64,000 nt of DNA from Megalopta genalis (GCF_051020955.1 NW_027476310.1:248001-312000), one strand, 5' to 3'; positions 13,983 to 25,900 are shown, counted from the first letter of the stretch. Notes: generated by a model not told the origin, from the sequence alone. A program made the numbers and translations.

Positions 13983-16269
13983 ATACTTGCGAATGTAAAT
14001 GATGTAGCTTCAAATGGAGGCGAAACAAGCGAGTTAGCTTCAAATCCATGCGAAACACATGATTTAGCTTCAAATCAATGCGAAGTAGAAGGCTTAGCTT
14101 CAAATCCAAGAGAAACACATGATTTTGCTTCAAATCAATGCGACGTAGAAAGCTTAGCTTCAAATCCATGCGAAACAAATGATTTAGCTTCACATACTTG
14201 CGATATAAATGATATAGCTTCAAATGCAGGCGAACAAACGAGTTACCTTCAAATCCATGCGGAAGACATGATTTAGCTTCAAATCAATGCGAAACACGTG
14301 GTTTAGCTTCATATTCTTGCGAAACATGTGGTTTAGCTTCAGATGCTTGTGATAAACATGATTTAGCTTCAACTGCATGCGAAACAAACGAGTAAGCTTC
14401 AAATCTGTGCGAAACACATGATTTAGCTTCAAATTCATGCGAAACACATGGTTTACCTTCAAATTAATGCGAAGTAGAAGGCTTATCATCAAAGCCACGC
14501 GACACAAATGATTCAGCTTCAAATACTTGCCATATAATTGATATAGCTTCAAATGCAGGCGAAACAAACGAGATAGCTTCACATCCATGCGAAACACATG
14601 ATTTAGCTGTAAATCTATGCTATGTAGAAGGTTTAGCTTCAAACCCATGCAGTACACAAGATTTAGCTTCAAATCAATGCGATGTATAAGGTTTAGCTTC
14701 AAATCCACGTGGACCAAATGATTGAGCTTCAAACACTTGGAATATAGGTGATATAGCTTCAAATGCAGGCGAAAAAAACGAGTTAACTTCAAATTCAAGA
14801 GAAACACATGATTTAGCTTCATATCAATGCGAAACACATTGTTTAGCTTCATATTCTTTCGAAACAAATGGGTTATCTTCAAATACTTGTGATATTCATG
14901 ATTTAACTTCGACTGCATGCGAAACAAACGAGATGACTTCAAATCCATGCGAAACACATGATTTAGCTGTAAATCAATGCTATGTAGAAGGTTTAGCTTC
15001 AAACCCATGCAGTACACAAGATTTAGCTTCAAATCAATGCGATGTATAAGGTTTAGCTTCAAATCCACGTGGACCAAATGATTGAGCTTCAAACACTTGG
15101 AATATAGGTGATATAGCTTCAAATGCAGGTGAAACAAACGAGTTAGCTTCAAATCCATGCGAAGCATATGATTTAGCTGCAAATCAATGCTATGTAGAAG
15201 GTTTAGCTTCAAATCCATGCGACACAAATGTTTTAGCTTCAAACACTTGCTTCAAATATAGCTCCAAATTCAGGCGATACAAACGAGTTAACTTCGAATC
15301 CATGCGAAATTCATGATTTTGCTTCAAATCATTGCGAACTAGATGTCTTAGCTTCTAATCCATGCGAAACAAATGATTTAGCTTGAGATACTTGCGATAT
15401 AAGTGATATAGCATCAAATGCAGGCGAAACAATCGTCTTAGCTTCAAATCCATGCGAAACACATGATTAAGCTTCAAATCGATGCTATGTAGAAGGAAAG
15501 ACATGATTTAGCTTAAAATTCATGCGAAACAAATGATTTAGCTTCAAATACTTGCGATATAAATTACATAACTTCAAATGCAGGCAAAACGAACGTGTTA
15601 GCTTCAAATCCATTCGGAACACATGATTTAGTTCCAAATCAATGCGAAACACATTATTTAGCTGTAAATCAATGCTATGTAGAAGGTTTAGCTTCAAATC
15701 CATGCAATACACAAGATTTAGCTTCAAATCAATGCAATGTAGAAGCCTTAGCTTCAAATCCATGTGGAACAAATGATTGAGCTTCAAACACTTGGAATAT
15801 AGGTGATATAGCTTCAAATGCAGGTGAAACAAACGAGTTAGCTACTAATCCATGCGAAACAAATGATTTACCTTCAAATCAATGCGAAGTAGAAGGCTTA
15901 GGTTCATCCCCATGCGAAACGATTGATTTAGCTTCAAATACTTGTGATATACATGATTTAGCTTCAACTGCATGCGAAACAAACGAGTTAGCTTCAAATC
16001 CATGCGGAAGACATGATTTAGCTTCAAAACAATGCGAAACACATGGTTTAGCTTCATATTCTTGCGAAACAAGTGGTTTAGCTTCAGATACTTGTGATAA
16101 ACATGATTTAGCTTCAACTGCATGCGAAACAATCGAGTTAGCTTCAAATACAAGGGAAACAAATGATATAGCTTCAAATCCATGCGAAACATACGATTTA
16201 GCTTCAAATCAATGCGAAGTAGAAGGCTTAGCTTCAAATCCATGCGAAACGAATGATTTGGCTTCAAAT

Positions 16270-17440
16270 ACTTGCGGTATAAATGAAATAGCTTCAAATG
16301 CAGGCGAAAAAAACGAGTTAGCTTCAAATCCATGCAAAACACATGATTTAGCTCCAAATTCATGCGAAACACATGGATTAGCTTCATATTCTTGCGAAAG
16401 AAATGTCTTAGCTTCAGATACTTGTGATAAACATGATTTAGCTGCAACTGCATACGAAAGAAACGCGTTAGCTTCAAATCCATGCGAAACACATGATTTG
16501 GCTTCAAATTCATGCGAAGCAAACGGTTCAGCTTCAAATACTTGTGATATACATGATTTCGCTTCAACTGCATGCGAAACAAACGAGTTAGCTTCAAATC
16601 CAAGCGAGACACATGATTTCGCTTCAAATCAATGCGAATGAGAAAGCTTAGCTTCAAATCAATGCGAAACAACTGATTTGTCTTCAAATACTTGCGAATA
16701 TAAGTGATGTAGCTTCAAATGGAGGCGAAACAAACGAGTTAGCTTCAAATCCATGCGAAACCCATGATTTAGCTCCAAACTCATGCGAAACACATGGTTT
16801 AGCTTCATATTCTTGCGAAACAAATGGCTTAGCTTAATATTCTTGCGAAACAAAATGGTCAGCTTTAAATACTTGTGATATACATGATTTAGGTTCAACT
16901 GTATGTGAAATAAACGTGTTAGCTTCAAATCCAAGCTAAGCAGATGATTTAGCTTCAAATCAATGCGAATTAGAAGGCTTAGCTTCAAATCCGTGAGAAA
17001 CAAATGACTTAGCTTCAAATACTTGCGATATAAGTGATACAGCTTCAAATGCAGGCGAAACAAACGAGTTATCGTCTAATCCATGCGAAACACATGATTA
17101 AGTTTCAAATCAATGCGCATTTGACGTCATAGCTTCAAATGCATGCGAAACAAACGATTTATCTTCAGATACTGGCGATGTAAGTGATATAGCATCAAAT
17201 GCGGGCGTAAAGAACGAATTATCTTCAAATCTATGCGAAACACATTATTTAGGTTCAAAATGAAAGATTTAGATTCAAATACTAGCGAATATAAGTGATA
17301 TAGCTCCAAATGCAGGCGAAACAAACGAGTTAGCTTCAATGCCATGCGACACAAATGATTTAGATTCAAATACTTGCGATATAATTGATATATCTTCAAA
17401 TGCAGGCGAAACAAACGAGTTAGCTTCCAATCCAAGCGAA
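16270..17440 (+). repeat. dispersed 1.2-kb duplication, copy 1
   Basis: Matches about 40396-41566 at a constant offset of 24126 bp. Its right part (about 16772-17330) also matches 28961-29522 at an offset of about 12190. All three carry the same 20-bp shortened monomer (17252-17271 here). Boundaries are approximate. Confidence 0.75.
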
Positions 17441-19280
17441 ACACTTCAATTACCTTCAAATCAATGCGAAGTAGAAGGCTTAGCTTCAAATCCATGCGAA
17501 ACAAATGATTTAGCTTCACATACTTGCGATGTAAATGATATAGCTTCAAATGCAGGAGAAACAAACGAGTTAGCTTCAAATCTATGCGAAACACATGATT
17601 TAGTTTCAAATGAATGCGAAGTAGAAGGCTTAGCTTCAAATCCATGCGAAACGAATGATTTGGCTTCAAATCAATTCGAAACACATGGTGTAGTTTCATA
17701 TTCTTGCGAAACAAGTGGTTTAGCTTCAGATACTTGTGATAAACATGATTTAATTAATTTAAACATCGAGTAAGCTTCAAATCCATGCGAAACAAATGAT
17801 TTAGCTTCACATACTTGCGATATAAATGATATAGCTTCAAATGCAGGAGAAACAAACGAGTTAGCTTCAAATCCAAGCGAAACACATGATTTAGTTTCAA
17901 ATCAATGTGAAGTAGAAGGCTTAGCTTCAAATCAAAGCGAAGTAGAACACTCAGCTTCAAATCTATGCGGAACAAATGGTATAGCTTCAAATATTTGTGA
18001 AATACATAGTTTAGCTTCAACTGCATGCGAAACAAACGAGTTAGATTCAAATTCATGAGAAAAACATGGTTTAGCTCCATATTCTTGCGAAAAAAATGGG
18101 TTAGATTCAGATATTTGTGATATACATGATTTAGCTTCAACTGCATGCGAAACAATCGCTTTAGCATCAAATCCAAGCGAAACACATGATTTAGCTTCAA
18201 ATCAAGGCGAAGTAGAAGGCTTAGCTTCAAATCCAAGCGAATCAAATGGGTTAGCTTCAAATATTTTTGATATACATGATTTAGCTTCAACTGCAGAGGA
18301 AACAAAAGAGGTAGCTTCAAATCTAAGCAAAACACATGATTTAGCTTCTAATCAATCCGACGTAGAAAGCTTAGATTCCAATCCATGCAAACACATGACT
18401 AGGCTTCAAATCCATGGGAAACACAGGAGTAAGCTTCAAAGGCATGCGAAATACATGATTTAGGTTCAAATTCATGGGAAATACGTGGTTTAGCATCAAA
18501 TACATGCGAAACAAATTGTTTAGCTTCAGATACTTATTATATACACGATTTAGCTTGAACTGCATGCGAAACAAACGAGTTAGCTTCAAATCCAAACGAA
18601 ACACTTCAATTACCTTCAAATCAATGCGAAGTAGAAGGCTTAACTTCAAATCAATGCGAATCAACTGGTTTATCTTCAAATACTTGTGATATTCATGATT
18701 GAACTTCAACTGCATGCGAAACGAACGAGTTAGCTTCATATCTAAGCGATACACACGATTTAGCTTCAATTCAATGCCAAGTAGAAGGCTTAGCTTCAAA
18801 TCCATGTGAAACGAATGATTTAGCTTCAAATTCTTGCGGTATAAATGAAATAGCTTCAAATGCAGGCGAAACAAACGAGTTAGCTTCAAATGCAGGCCAA
18901 ACACATGATTTAGCTCCAGATTCATGCGAAACACATGGATTAGCTTCATATTCTTGCGAAAGAAATGTCTTAGCTTCAGATACTTGCGATAAACATGATT
19001 TAGCTGCAACTGCATACGAAAGAAACGCGTTAGCCTCAAGTCCATGCGAAACACATGATTTGGCTTCAAATTCATGCGAAGCAAACGGTTCAGCTTCAAA
19101 TACTTGTGATATACATGATTTCGCTTCAACTGCATGCGAAACAAACGAGTTATCTTCAAATCCAAGGGAAACACATGATTTAGTTTCAAATCAATGCGAA
19201 GTAGAAGGCTGTGGCGGCTACCTCCAGACCCGCCAGCAGAGGGCTCCTCTTCCCGCTAGTAGCCGATCCGTTCTGATCCC

Positions 19281-19288
19281 TATATATA
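19281..19288 (+). promoter_or_regulatory. TATA-like box in LTR
   Basis: TATATATA sits about 70 bp into the 220-bp LTR, followed by CACCGAGACTTCG. The position suits an LTR promoter. The same box occurs in all four LTR copies. Assignment rests on sequence and position only. Confidence 0.5.
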
Positions 19289-19324
19289 CACCGAGACTTC
19301 GTCCTACCCTTACGTCTAAGGCAA

Positions 19325-19368
19325 GGGCCCGCTAGGATAGCCTTAGTGATGAGTCCTCTAGCGGGCCC
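19325..19368. other. perfect 11-bp inverted repeat (hairpin) in LTR
   Basis: GGGCCCGCTAG (19325-19335) and CTAGCGGGCCC (19358-19368) are perfect reverse complements separated by 22 bases. The hairpin is repeated in the LTRs of both element copies, with one extra C in the 3' LTR of copy 1. It lies downstream of the TATA box, so it would be in the LTR transcript; possible roles are 3'-end formation or packaging. Confidence 0.7.
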
Positions 19369-19433
19369 CGGACGAAACGTCTTCCCCTCTCCTTTTCTTC
19401 TCCAAACATTGCCGCATCACCACCGCCAAATTG

Positions 19434-19730
19434 ATGATCCCGACGACGAACACAACAACGCAACCTTCTGATCGACCTACAGCATTACCTGGAGACGACA
19501 CGACAACCGAGAGAGACACACAACAGGCACAGGACCAACGCCAGGAGGATTTAAATAAGTCGAGACTACGTAATCCCTCTCCTATCTGCGGAGACGCTTG
19601 GCACCCTGGATTTTCACGAGATCCTGGACCTACGACGATGTCAACAGATCGGTGGACATCACGAGGACAACGCGTCACTTTACAGAAAGGCCATGCTAGG
19701 TCCGCAGCATCTACGACTCGATTCTGGTAA
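19434..19730 (+). CDS. short ORF inside non-autonomous LTR element, copy 1
   Basis: A 98-codon ORF begins 4 bases after the 5' LTR at ATG 19434 and ends at TAA 19728-19730. It is rich in Thr, Asp, Gln and Arg. I recognise no Gag, zinc-knuckle or enzyme motif. The copy in the second element is identical in length, but the elements are segmental duplicates, so this is not evidence of selection. It may be a remnant of the Gag start or a chance frame. Confidence 0.25.
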   Translation: MIPTTNTTTQPSDRPTALPGDDTTTERDTQQAQDQRQEDLNKSRLRNPSPICGDAWHPGFSRDPGPTTMSTDRWTSRGQRVTLQKGHARSAASTTRFW

Positions 19731-19841
19731 AAGGCGACTCACTGCCTCGCCACGACGACTGCAAGAGCAACGAGTTCACAACCGGCGGAGCAACGCGCTC
19801 ACGACAAGGATGACACACTGCCTCATGAAAGCCTCAGCATC

Positions 19842-20124
19842 AAAACGCGTGTCAGGTCGAGTAGAGCAATGAAGGCTCCTCCTTACGACCGCGTCGATGC
19901 CTATAAGGTACAGCAAAATGAACGAGTCGCAACAGATAAAAGTTCAGGCAGCTTCAGTAGAAATGCAGCACATCGTCATCGAGTGGGCCAACGAAGGCGA
20001 TCGTCCTCCTGGGATCAGGATCAGGTAACGTTTGCACTACCTCGGGCATTAAAACGCGGTCAAGTCGAGTAGAGCTACGCAAGGCATACTTACGACCGCG
20101 TCGATGCCCACGAGGTATAGCAAA
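19842..20124 (+). repeat. internal direct repeats of about 75 bp in short LTR element
   Basis: Two related stretches at about 19842-19917 and 20051-20124 share AAAACGCG, then TCGAGTAGAGC, TTACGACCGCGTCGATGCC and AGGTA(C/T)AGCAAA in the same order and spacing. Identity is roughly 80% by eye. They may be an old internal duplication. The same arrangement exists in the second element (about 32123-32403). Confidence 0.7.
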
Positions 20125-20169
20125 CACCTAGCATGGAGAGGACCCCTCATCTTAGATATCGTTATCACT

Positions 20170-20181
20170 GGCAGGGGGGTA
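20170..20181 (+). other. polypurine tract of short LTR element, copy 1
   Basis: GGCAGGGGGGTA abuts the TG start of the 3' LTR, the position required for the plus-strand primer. The second copy has the same tract immediately before 32462. Confidence 0.75.
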
Positions 20182-20398
20182 TGTGGCGGCTACCTCCAGA
20201 CCCGCCAGCAGAGGGCTCCTCTTCCCGCTAGTAGCCGATCCGTTCCGATCCATATATATACACCGAGACTTCGTCCTACCCTTACGTCTAAGGCAAGGGC
20301 CCCGCTAGGATAGCCTTAGTGATGAGTCCTCTAGCGGGCCCCGGACGAAACGTCTTCCCCTCTCCTTTTCTTCCAAACATCGCTGCATCAACCGCCAA
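20182..20398 (+). repeat. 3' LTR of short element, copy 1
   Basis: 217-bp LTR starting TGTGGCGGC immediately after the polypurine tract. It has one extra C in the hairpin arm (GGGCCCCGCTAG) and reads CCATATATATACACC where the 5' LTR reads CCCTATATATACACC. It is followed by the AAGGC target duplication. Confidence 0.88.
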
Positions 20399-22593
20399 AA
20401 GGCTTAGCTTCAAATCCATGCGAAACAAATGATTTAGCTTCACATACTTGCGATATAAATGATACAGCTTCAAATGCAGGAGAAACAAACGAGTTAGCTT
20501 CAAGTCCAAGCGATACACATGATTTAGTTTCAAATCAATGCGAAGTAGAAGGCTTAGCTTCAAATCCATGCGAAACAAATGATTTAGCTTCACATACTTG
20601 CGATGTAAATGATATAGCTTCAAATGCAGGCGAAACAAACGAGTTAGCTTCAAATCTATGCGAAACACATGATTTAGCTTCAAATCCAAGCGAAACACAT
20701 GGTTTATCTTCATATTCTTGCGAAATAAATGGTTTAGCTTCATATACTTGTGATAAACATGATTTAGCTTCAACCGCATGCGAAACAAACGAGTTAACTT
20801 TAAAACCAAGCGAAACACATGATTTAGCTTCAAATCAATGCGAAGTAGAAGGCTTAGCTTCAAATCCATGCGAATCAAATGGTTTAGCTTCAAATACTTG
20901 GGATATACATGATTTGGATTCAACTGCATGCGAAACAAACGAGTTAGCTTCAAATCCAATCCAAGCACATAATTTAGCTTCAAATCAATGCGAAGTAGAA
21001 GGCTTGGCTTCAAATCCATGCGAAACGAATGATTTAGCTTCCAATAGTTGCCTCATATATGAAATAGCTACAAATGCAGGCGAAACAAACGAGTTAGCTT
21101 CAAATCGATGCAGAACACATGATTAAGCTTCAAATGCATGCGAAACACATGATTTAGCTTCAAATCCAGAGCGAAACACATGGTTTAGTTTCATACTTGC
21201 GAAACAAATGGTTTAGCTTCATATACTTGTGATGAACTTGATATAGCTTCAACCGCATGCGAAACAAACGAGTTAGCTTTAAAACCAAGCGAAACACATG
21301 ATTTACCTTCAAATTAATGCGAAGTAGAAGGCTTATCCTCAAAGCCATGCGACACAAATGATTCAGATTCAAATACTTTGCGATATAAATGATATAGCTT
21401 CAAATGCAGGCGAAACAAACGAGTTAGCTTCAAATCCAAGCGAAACACATGGTTTAGTTTCAAATCAATGAGAAGCAGAATGCTTACCTTCAAATCCATG
21501 CGAAACAAATGATCTTGCTTCACATACCTGCGATATAAATGATATAGCTTCAAATGCAGGCGAAACAAACGAGTTACCTTCAAATCCAAGCGAAACACAT
21601 GATTTACCTTCAAATTAATGCAAAGAGGAAGGCTTACCTTCAAAGCCATGCGACACAAATGATTTAGTTTCAAATTCATGCGAGACACATGGTTTAGCTT
21701 CAAATCAAAGCGAAACAAATGATTTAGCTTCAAATCAATGCGATGTAGAAGGCTTATCCTCAAAGCCATGCGACACAAATGATTTAGCTTCAAATACTTG
21801 CGATATAATTGATATAGCTTCAAATGCAGCGAAACAAACGAGTTAGCTTCAAATCTGTGCGAAACACATGACTTAGTTTCAAATTCATGCGAAACACATG
21901 GTTTAGCTTCATATTCTTGCGAAACAAATGGTTTAGATTCAGGTTCTTGTGATAAACATGATTTAGCTTCAAATGCAGGCGAAACATCGAGTTAGTTTCA
22001 CATCCATGCGAAACACATGATTTAGCTTCAAATCCATGCGAAACACATGATTTAGTTTCAAATCAATGCGAAGTAGTAGACATAGCTTCAAATCCAAGCG
22101 AAACACATGACTTACCTTCAAATTAATGCGAAGTAGAAGGCTTATCTCTCAAAGCCATGCGACACAAATGATTCTGCTTCAAATACTTGCTATATGATTG
22201 ATTTAGCTTCAAATGCATGCGAAACAAACAAACTTACCTACAAATCCAAGCGAAACACATGATTTAGTTCCAAATCAATGCGAAGTAGAAGGCTTAGCTT
22301 CAAATCCAATCGAAACACATGATTTTCCTTCAATTAATGCAAAGTGGAAGGCTTATCTTCAAAGCCATGCAACCCAATTATTTAGCTTCAAATACTTGCA
22401 ATATAATTGATATAGCATCAAATGCAGGCGAAACAAACGAGTTAGCTTCAAATCTGTGCGAAACACATGATTTAGCGTCAAATCAATGCGAAGTAGAAGG
22501 CTTAGCTTCAAAGCCATGCGACACAAATGATTTAGTTTCAAATACTTGCGATAGAAGTGATATAGCTTCAATGCAGGCGAAACAAACGAGTTA

Positions 22594-24248
22594 GCTTCAA
22601 AGCCATGCGACACAAATGATTTAGCTTCAAATACTTGCGATATAATTGATACAGCATCAAATGGAGGCCAAACAAACGAGTTAGCTTCAAATCCAAGCGA
22701 AACACATGATTTACCTTCAAATTAATGCGAATTAGAAGGCTTATCCTCAAAGTCATGCGACACATATGATTCTGCTTCAAATACTTGCGATATGATTGAT
22801 TTTGCTTCAAATGCAGGCGAAGCAAACAAGTTAGCTTCAAATCCAAGCGAAACACATGATTTACCTTCAAATTAATGCGAAGTAGAAGGCTTATCCTCAA
22901 AGCCATGCGACACAAATGATTCAGATTCAAATTCTTGCGATATAAATGATATAGCTTCAAATGCAGGCGAAACAAACGAGTTAGCTTCAAATCCAAGCGA
23001 AACACATGGTTTAGTTTCAAATCAATGAGAAGCAGAAGGCTTAGCTTCAAATCCATGCGAAACAAATGATTTAGCTTCACATACCTGCGATATAAATGAT
23101 ATAGCTTAAAATGCAGGCGAAACAAACGAGTTACCTTCAAATCCAAGCGAAACACATGATTTACCTTCAAATTAATGCAAAGAGGAAGGCTTACCTTCAA
23201 AGCCATGCGACAACAAATGATTTAGTTTCAAAATTCATGCGAGACACATGGTTTAGCTTCAAATCAAAGCGAAACAAATGATTTAGCTTCAAATCAATGC
23301 GATGTAGAAGGCTTATCCTCAAAGTCATGCGACACAAATGATTCAGATTCAAATACTTGCGATATTATTGATATAGCTTCAAATGCAGGCGAAAACAAAC
23401 GAGTTAGTTTCAAATCCAAGCGAAACACATGGTTTAGCTTCATATTCTTGCGAAACAAATGGTTTAGATTCAGATACTTGTGGTAAACATGATTTAGCTT
23501 CAAGTGCAGGCGAAACAAACGAGTTAAGTTTCAAATCCATGCGAAACACATGATTTACCTTCAAATCCATGCGAAACACATGATTTAGTTACAAATCAAT
23601 GCGAAGTAGTAGGCATAGCTTCATATCCATGCGAAACAAATGATTTAGTTTCACATACTTGCGATATAAATGATATAGCTTCAAATGCAGGCGAAACAAA
23701 CGAGTTAGCTTCAAATCCATGCGAAACACATGATTTAGCTTCAAATCCATGCGAAACACATGATTTAGTTTCAAATCAATGGGAAGTAGTAGACATAGCT
23801 TCAAATCCAAGCGAAACACATGACTTACCTTCAAATTAATGCGAAGTAGAAGGCTTATCTGCACAGCCATGCGACACAAATGATTTAGATTCAAATACTT
23901 GCGATATAATTGATATAGCTCCAAATGCAGGCGAAACAAACGAGTTAGCTTCAAATCTGTGCGAAACACATGATTTAGCTCCAAATCCATGCGAAACACA
24001 TGATTTAGCTTCAAATCAAAGCGAAGGAGAAAGCTTAGCTTCAAATCAATGTGAAACAACTGATTTGGTTTCAAATACTTGCGAATGTAAATGATGTAGC
24101 TTCAAATGGAAGCGAAACAAGCGAGTTAGCTTCAAATCCATGCGAAACACATGATTTAGCTTCAAATCAATGCGAAGTAGAAGGCTTAGCTTCAAATCCA
24201 AGCGAAACACATGATTTTGCTTCAAATCAATGCGACGTAGAAAGCTTA
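22594..24248 (+). repeat. 1.65-kb tandem duplication, first unit
   Basis: Matches 24249-25900 almost base for base at an offset of 1655 falling to 1652. It contains isolated extra bases (near 23213, 23231, 23394, 23526) that the second unit and the third related copy at about 34811-36461 lack. Another lies just past the junction at 24280. Copy B of the large duplication has only one unit, so this is either a recent tandem duplication in copy A or an assembly artefact. Confidence 0.85.
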
Positions 24249-25900
24249 GCTTCAAAGCCATGCGACACAAATGATTTAAGCTTCAAATACTTGCGATATA
24301 ATTGATACAGCATCAAATGGAGGCCAAACAAACGAGTTAGCTTCAAATCCAAGCGAAACACATGATTTACCTTCAAATTAATGCGAATTAGAAGGCTTAT
24401 CCTCAAAGTCATGCGACACATATGATTCTGCTTCAAATACTTGCGATATGATTGATTTAGCTTCAAATGCAGGCGAAGCAAACAAGTTAGCTTCAAATCC
24501 AAGCGAAACACATGATTTACCTTCAAATTAATGCGAAGTAGAAGGCTTATCCTCAAAGCCATGCGACACAAATGATTCAGATTCAAATTCTTGCGATATA
24601 AATGATATAGCTTCAAATGCAGGCGAAACAAACGAGTTAGCTTCAAATCCAAGCGAAACACATGGTTTAGTTTCAAATCAATGAGAAGCAGAAGGCTTAG
24701 CTTCAAATCCATGCGAAACAAATGATTTAGCTTCACATACCTGCGATATAAATGATATAGCTTAAAATGCAGGCGAAACAAACGAGTTACCTACAAATCC
24801 AAGCGAAACACATGATTTACCTTCAAATTAATGCAAAGAGGAAGGCTTACCTTCAAAGCCATGCGACACAAATGATTTAGTTTCAAATTCATGCGAGACA
24901 CATGGTTTAGCTTCAAATCAAAGCGAAACAAATGATTTAGCTTCAAATCAATGCGATGTAGAAGGCTTATCCTCAAAGTCATGCGACACAAATGATTCAG
25001 ATTCAAATACTTGCGATATTATTGATATAGCTTCGAATGCAGGCGAAACAAACGAGTTAGTTTCAAATCCAAGCGAAACACATGGTTTAGCTTCATATTC
25101 TTGCGAAACAAATGGTTTAGATTCAGATACTTGTGGTAAACATGATTTAGCTTCAAGTGCAGGCGAAACAAACGAGTTAGTTTCAAATCCATGCGAAACA
25201 CATGATTTACCTTCAAATCCATGCGAAACACATGATTTAGTTACAAATCAATGCGAAGTAGTAGGCATAGCTTCATATCCATGCGAAACAAATGATTTAG
25301 TTTCACATACTTGCGATATAAATGATATAGCTTCAAATGCAGGCGAAACAAACGAGTTAGCTTCAAATCCATGCGAAACACATGATTTAGCTTCAAATCC
25401 ATGCGAAACACATGATTTAGTTTCAAATCAATGGGAAGTAGTAGACATAGCTTCAAATCCAAGCGAAACACATGACTTACCTTCAAATTAATGCGAAGTA
25501 GAAGGCTTATCTGCACAGCCATGCGACACAAATGATTTAGATTCAAATACTTGCGATATAATTGATATAGCTTCAAATGCAGGCGAAACAAACGAGTTAG
25601 CTTCAAATCTGTGCGAAACACATGATTTAGCTCCAAATCCATGCGAAACACATGATTTAGCTTCAAATCAAAGCGAAGGAGAAAGCTTAGCTTCAAATCA
25701 ATGTGAAACAACTGATTTGGTTTCAAATACCTGCGAATGTAAATGATGTAGCTTCAAATGGAAGCGAAACAAGCGAGTTAGCTTCAAATCCATGCGAAAC
25801 ACATGATTTAGCTTCAAATCAATGCGAAGTAGAAGGCTTAGCTTCAAATCCAAGCGAAACACATGATTTTGCTTCAAATCAATGCGACGTAGAAAGCTTA
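24249..25900 (+). repeat. 1.65-kb tandem duplication, second unit
   Basis: Second unit of the 1652-bp tandem pair. The junction falls at GCTTCAAAGCC following AAAGCTTA, where the first unit ends at the GACGTAGAAAGCTTA monomer. It is closer to copy B (offset 10561) than to the first unit with respect to small indels. Confidence 0.85.

Larger units (their letters stand above)
1..19209. repeat. 30-bp minisatellite, block 1
   Basis: Continuous tandem array of a 30-bp monomer. Each unit has a variable centre around TGCGAAACA and a shared GCTTCAAAT joint. Read on the + strand in the register starting GCT, monomers encode decapeptides such as ASNPCETHDL, ASNQCEVEGL, ASNTCDINDI and ASNAGETNEL. From 1 to about 14.2 kb the array is rich in variants with TTAATGCAAAG or CAATGAGAAG, which put stops in this + frame; the block looks recently amplified because the same variant strings recur every 0.8 to 2.6 kb. 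From about 14.2 to 19.2 kb the monomers are more diverged (for example the TGCTATGTAGAAGG variants). No host gene, RNA gene or unique spacer is seen. The block is interrupted at 19210 by an LTR element. Function is unknown; it could be pericentromeric or intercalary satellite. Confidence 0.97.
19210..19429 (+). repeat. 5' LTR of short element, copy 1
   Basis: 220-bp LTR. It contains a TATATATA box around 19281 and a strong inverted repeat at 19325-19368. Compared with its 3' partner it has a few substitutions and two or three 2-bp indels, mostly near the right end, giving roughly 2% divergence. Confidence 0.88.
19210..20398 (+). mobile_element. short non-autonomous LTR retrotransposon, copy 1
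   Basis: A 1189-bp element, GC-richer than the satellite. Two direct repeats of 220 and 217 bp, both starting TGTGGCGGC and ending ACCGCCAA, flank a 752-bp interior. A 5-bp target duplication AAGGC lies at 19205-19209 and 20399-20403. A G-rich polypurine tract (20170-20181) sits directly before the right LTR, fixing the + orientation. The interior has no protease, reverse transcriptase or integrase reading frame, so it must move in trans (TRIM-like). I could not match a primer binding site with the usual TGG start after the left LTR. Superfamily (Gypsy, Copia or BEL) is undetermined. Confidence 0.9.

Noticed and set aside
200..17714. Dozens of minus-strand ORFs with LKLNHVFRMD-like repeats as real genes
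   Set aside because: They follow from a 30-bp unit without stops in that frame and with an ATG in each unit. They start and end at random indels, and duplicates of the same segment break at different places. Only three of the longest minus-strand ones are listed, as non-gene ORFs.
18474..18689. Plus-strand ORF of the type MGNTWFSIKYMRNK
   Set aside because: This is a third + frame that opens only where CATGG replaces CATGA; it is a shadow of the satellite, and the copy at 40038-40253 is a segmental duplicate.
1..19209. CRISPR-like array of 30-bp repeats
   Set aside because: There are no unique spacers: the 30-bp units follow each other head to tail and all diverge from one consensus. The window also contains an animal-type BEL/Pao retrotransposon.
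19060..19335. ORF running from satellite into the LTR of the short element
   Set aside because: A chimera across the insertion junction. The satellite part has the usual decapeptides and the LTR part is noncoding; the same happens at 31101-31616 because of the duplication.
19430..19450. Primer binding site of the short LTR element
   Set aside because: The sequence after the LTR (ATTGATGATCCCGACG) lacks the TGG expected opposite a tRNA CCA end, and I could not match it to a tRNA. It may use an internal tRNA fragment or be mutated.
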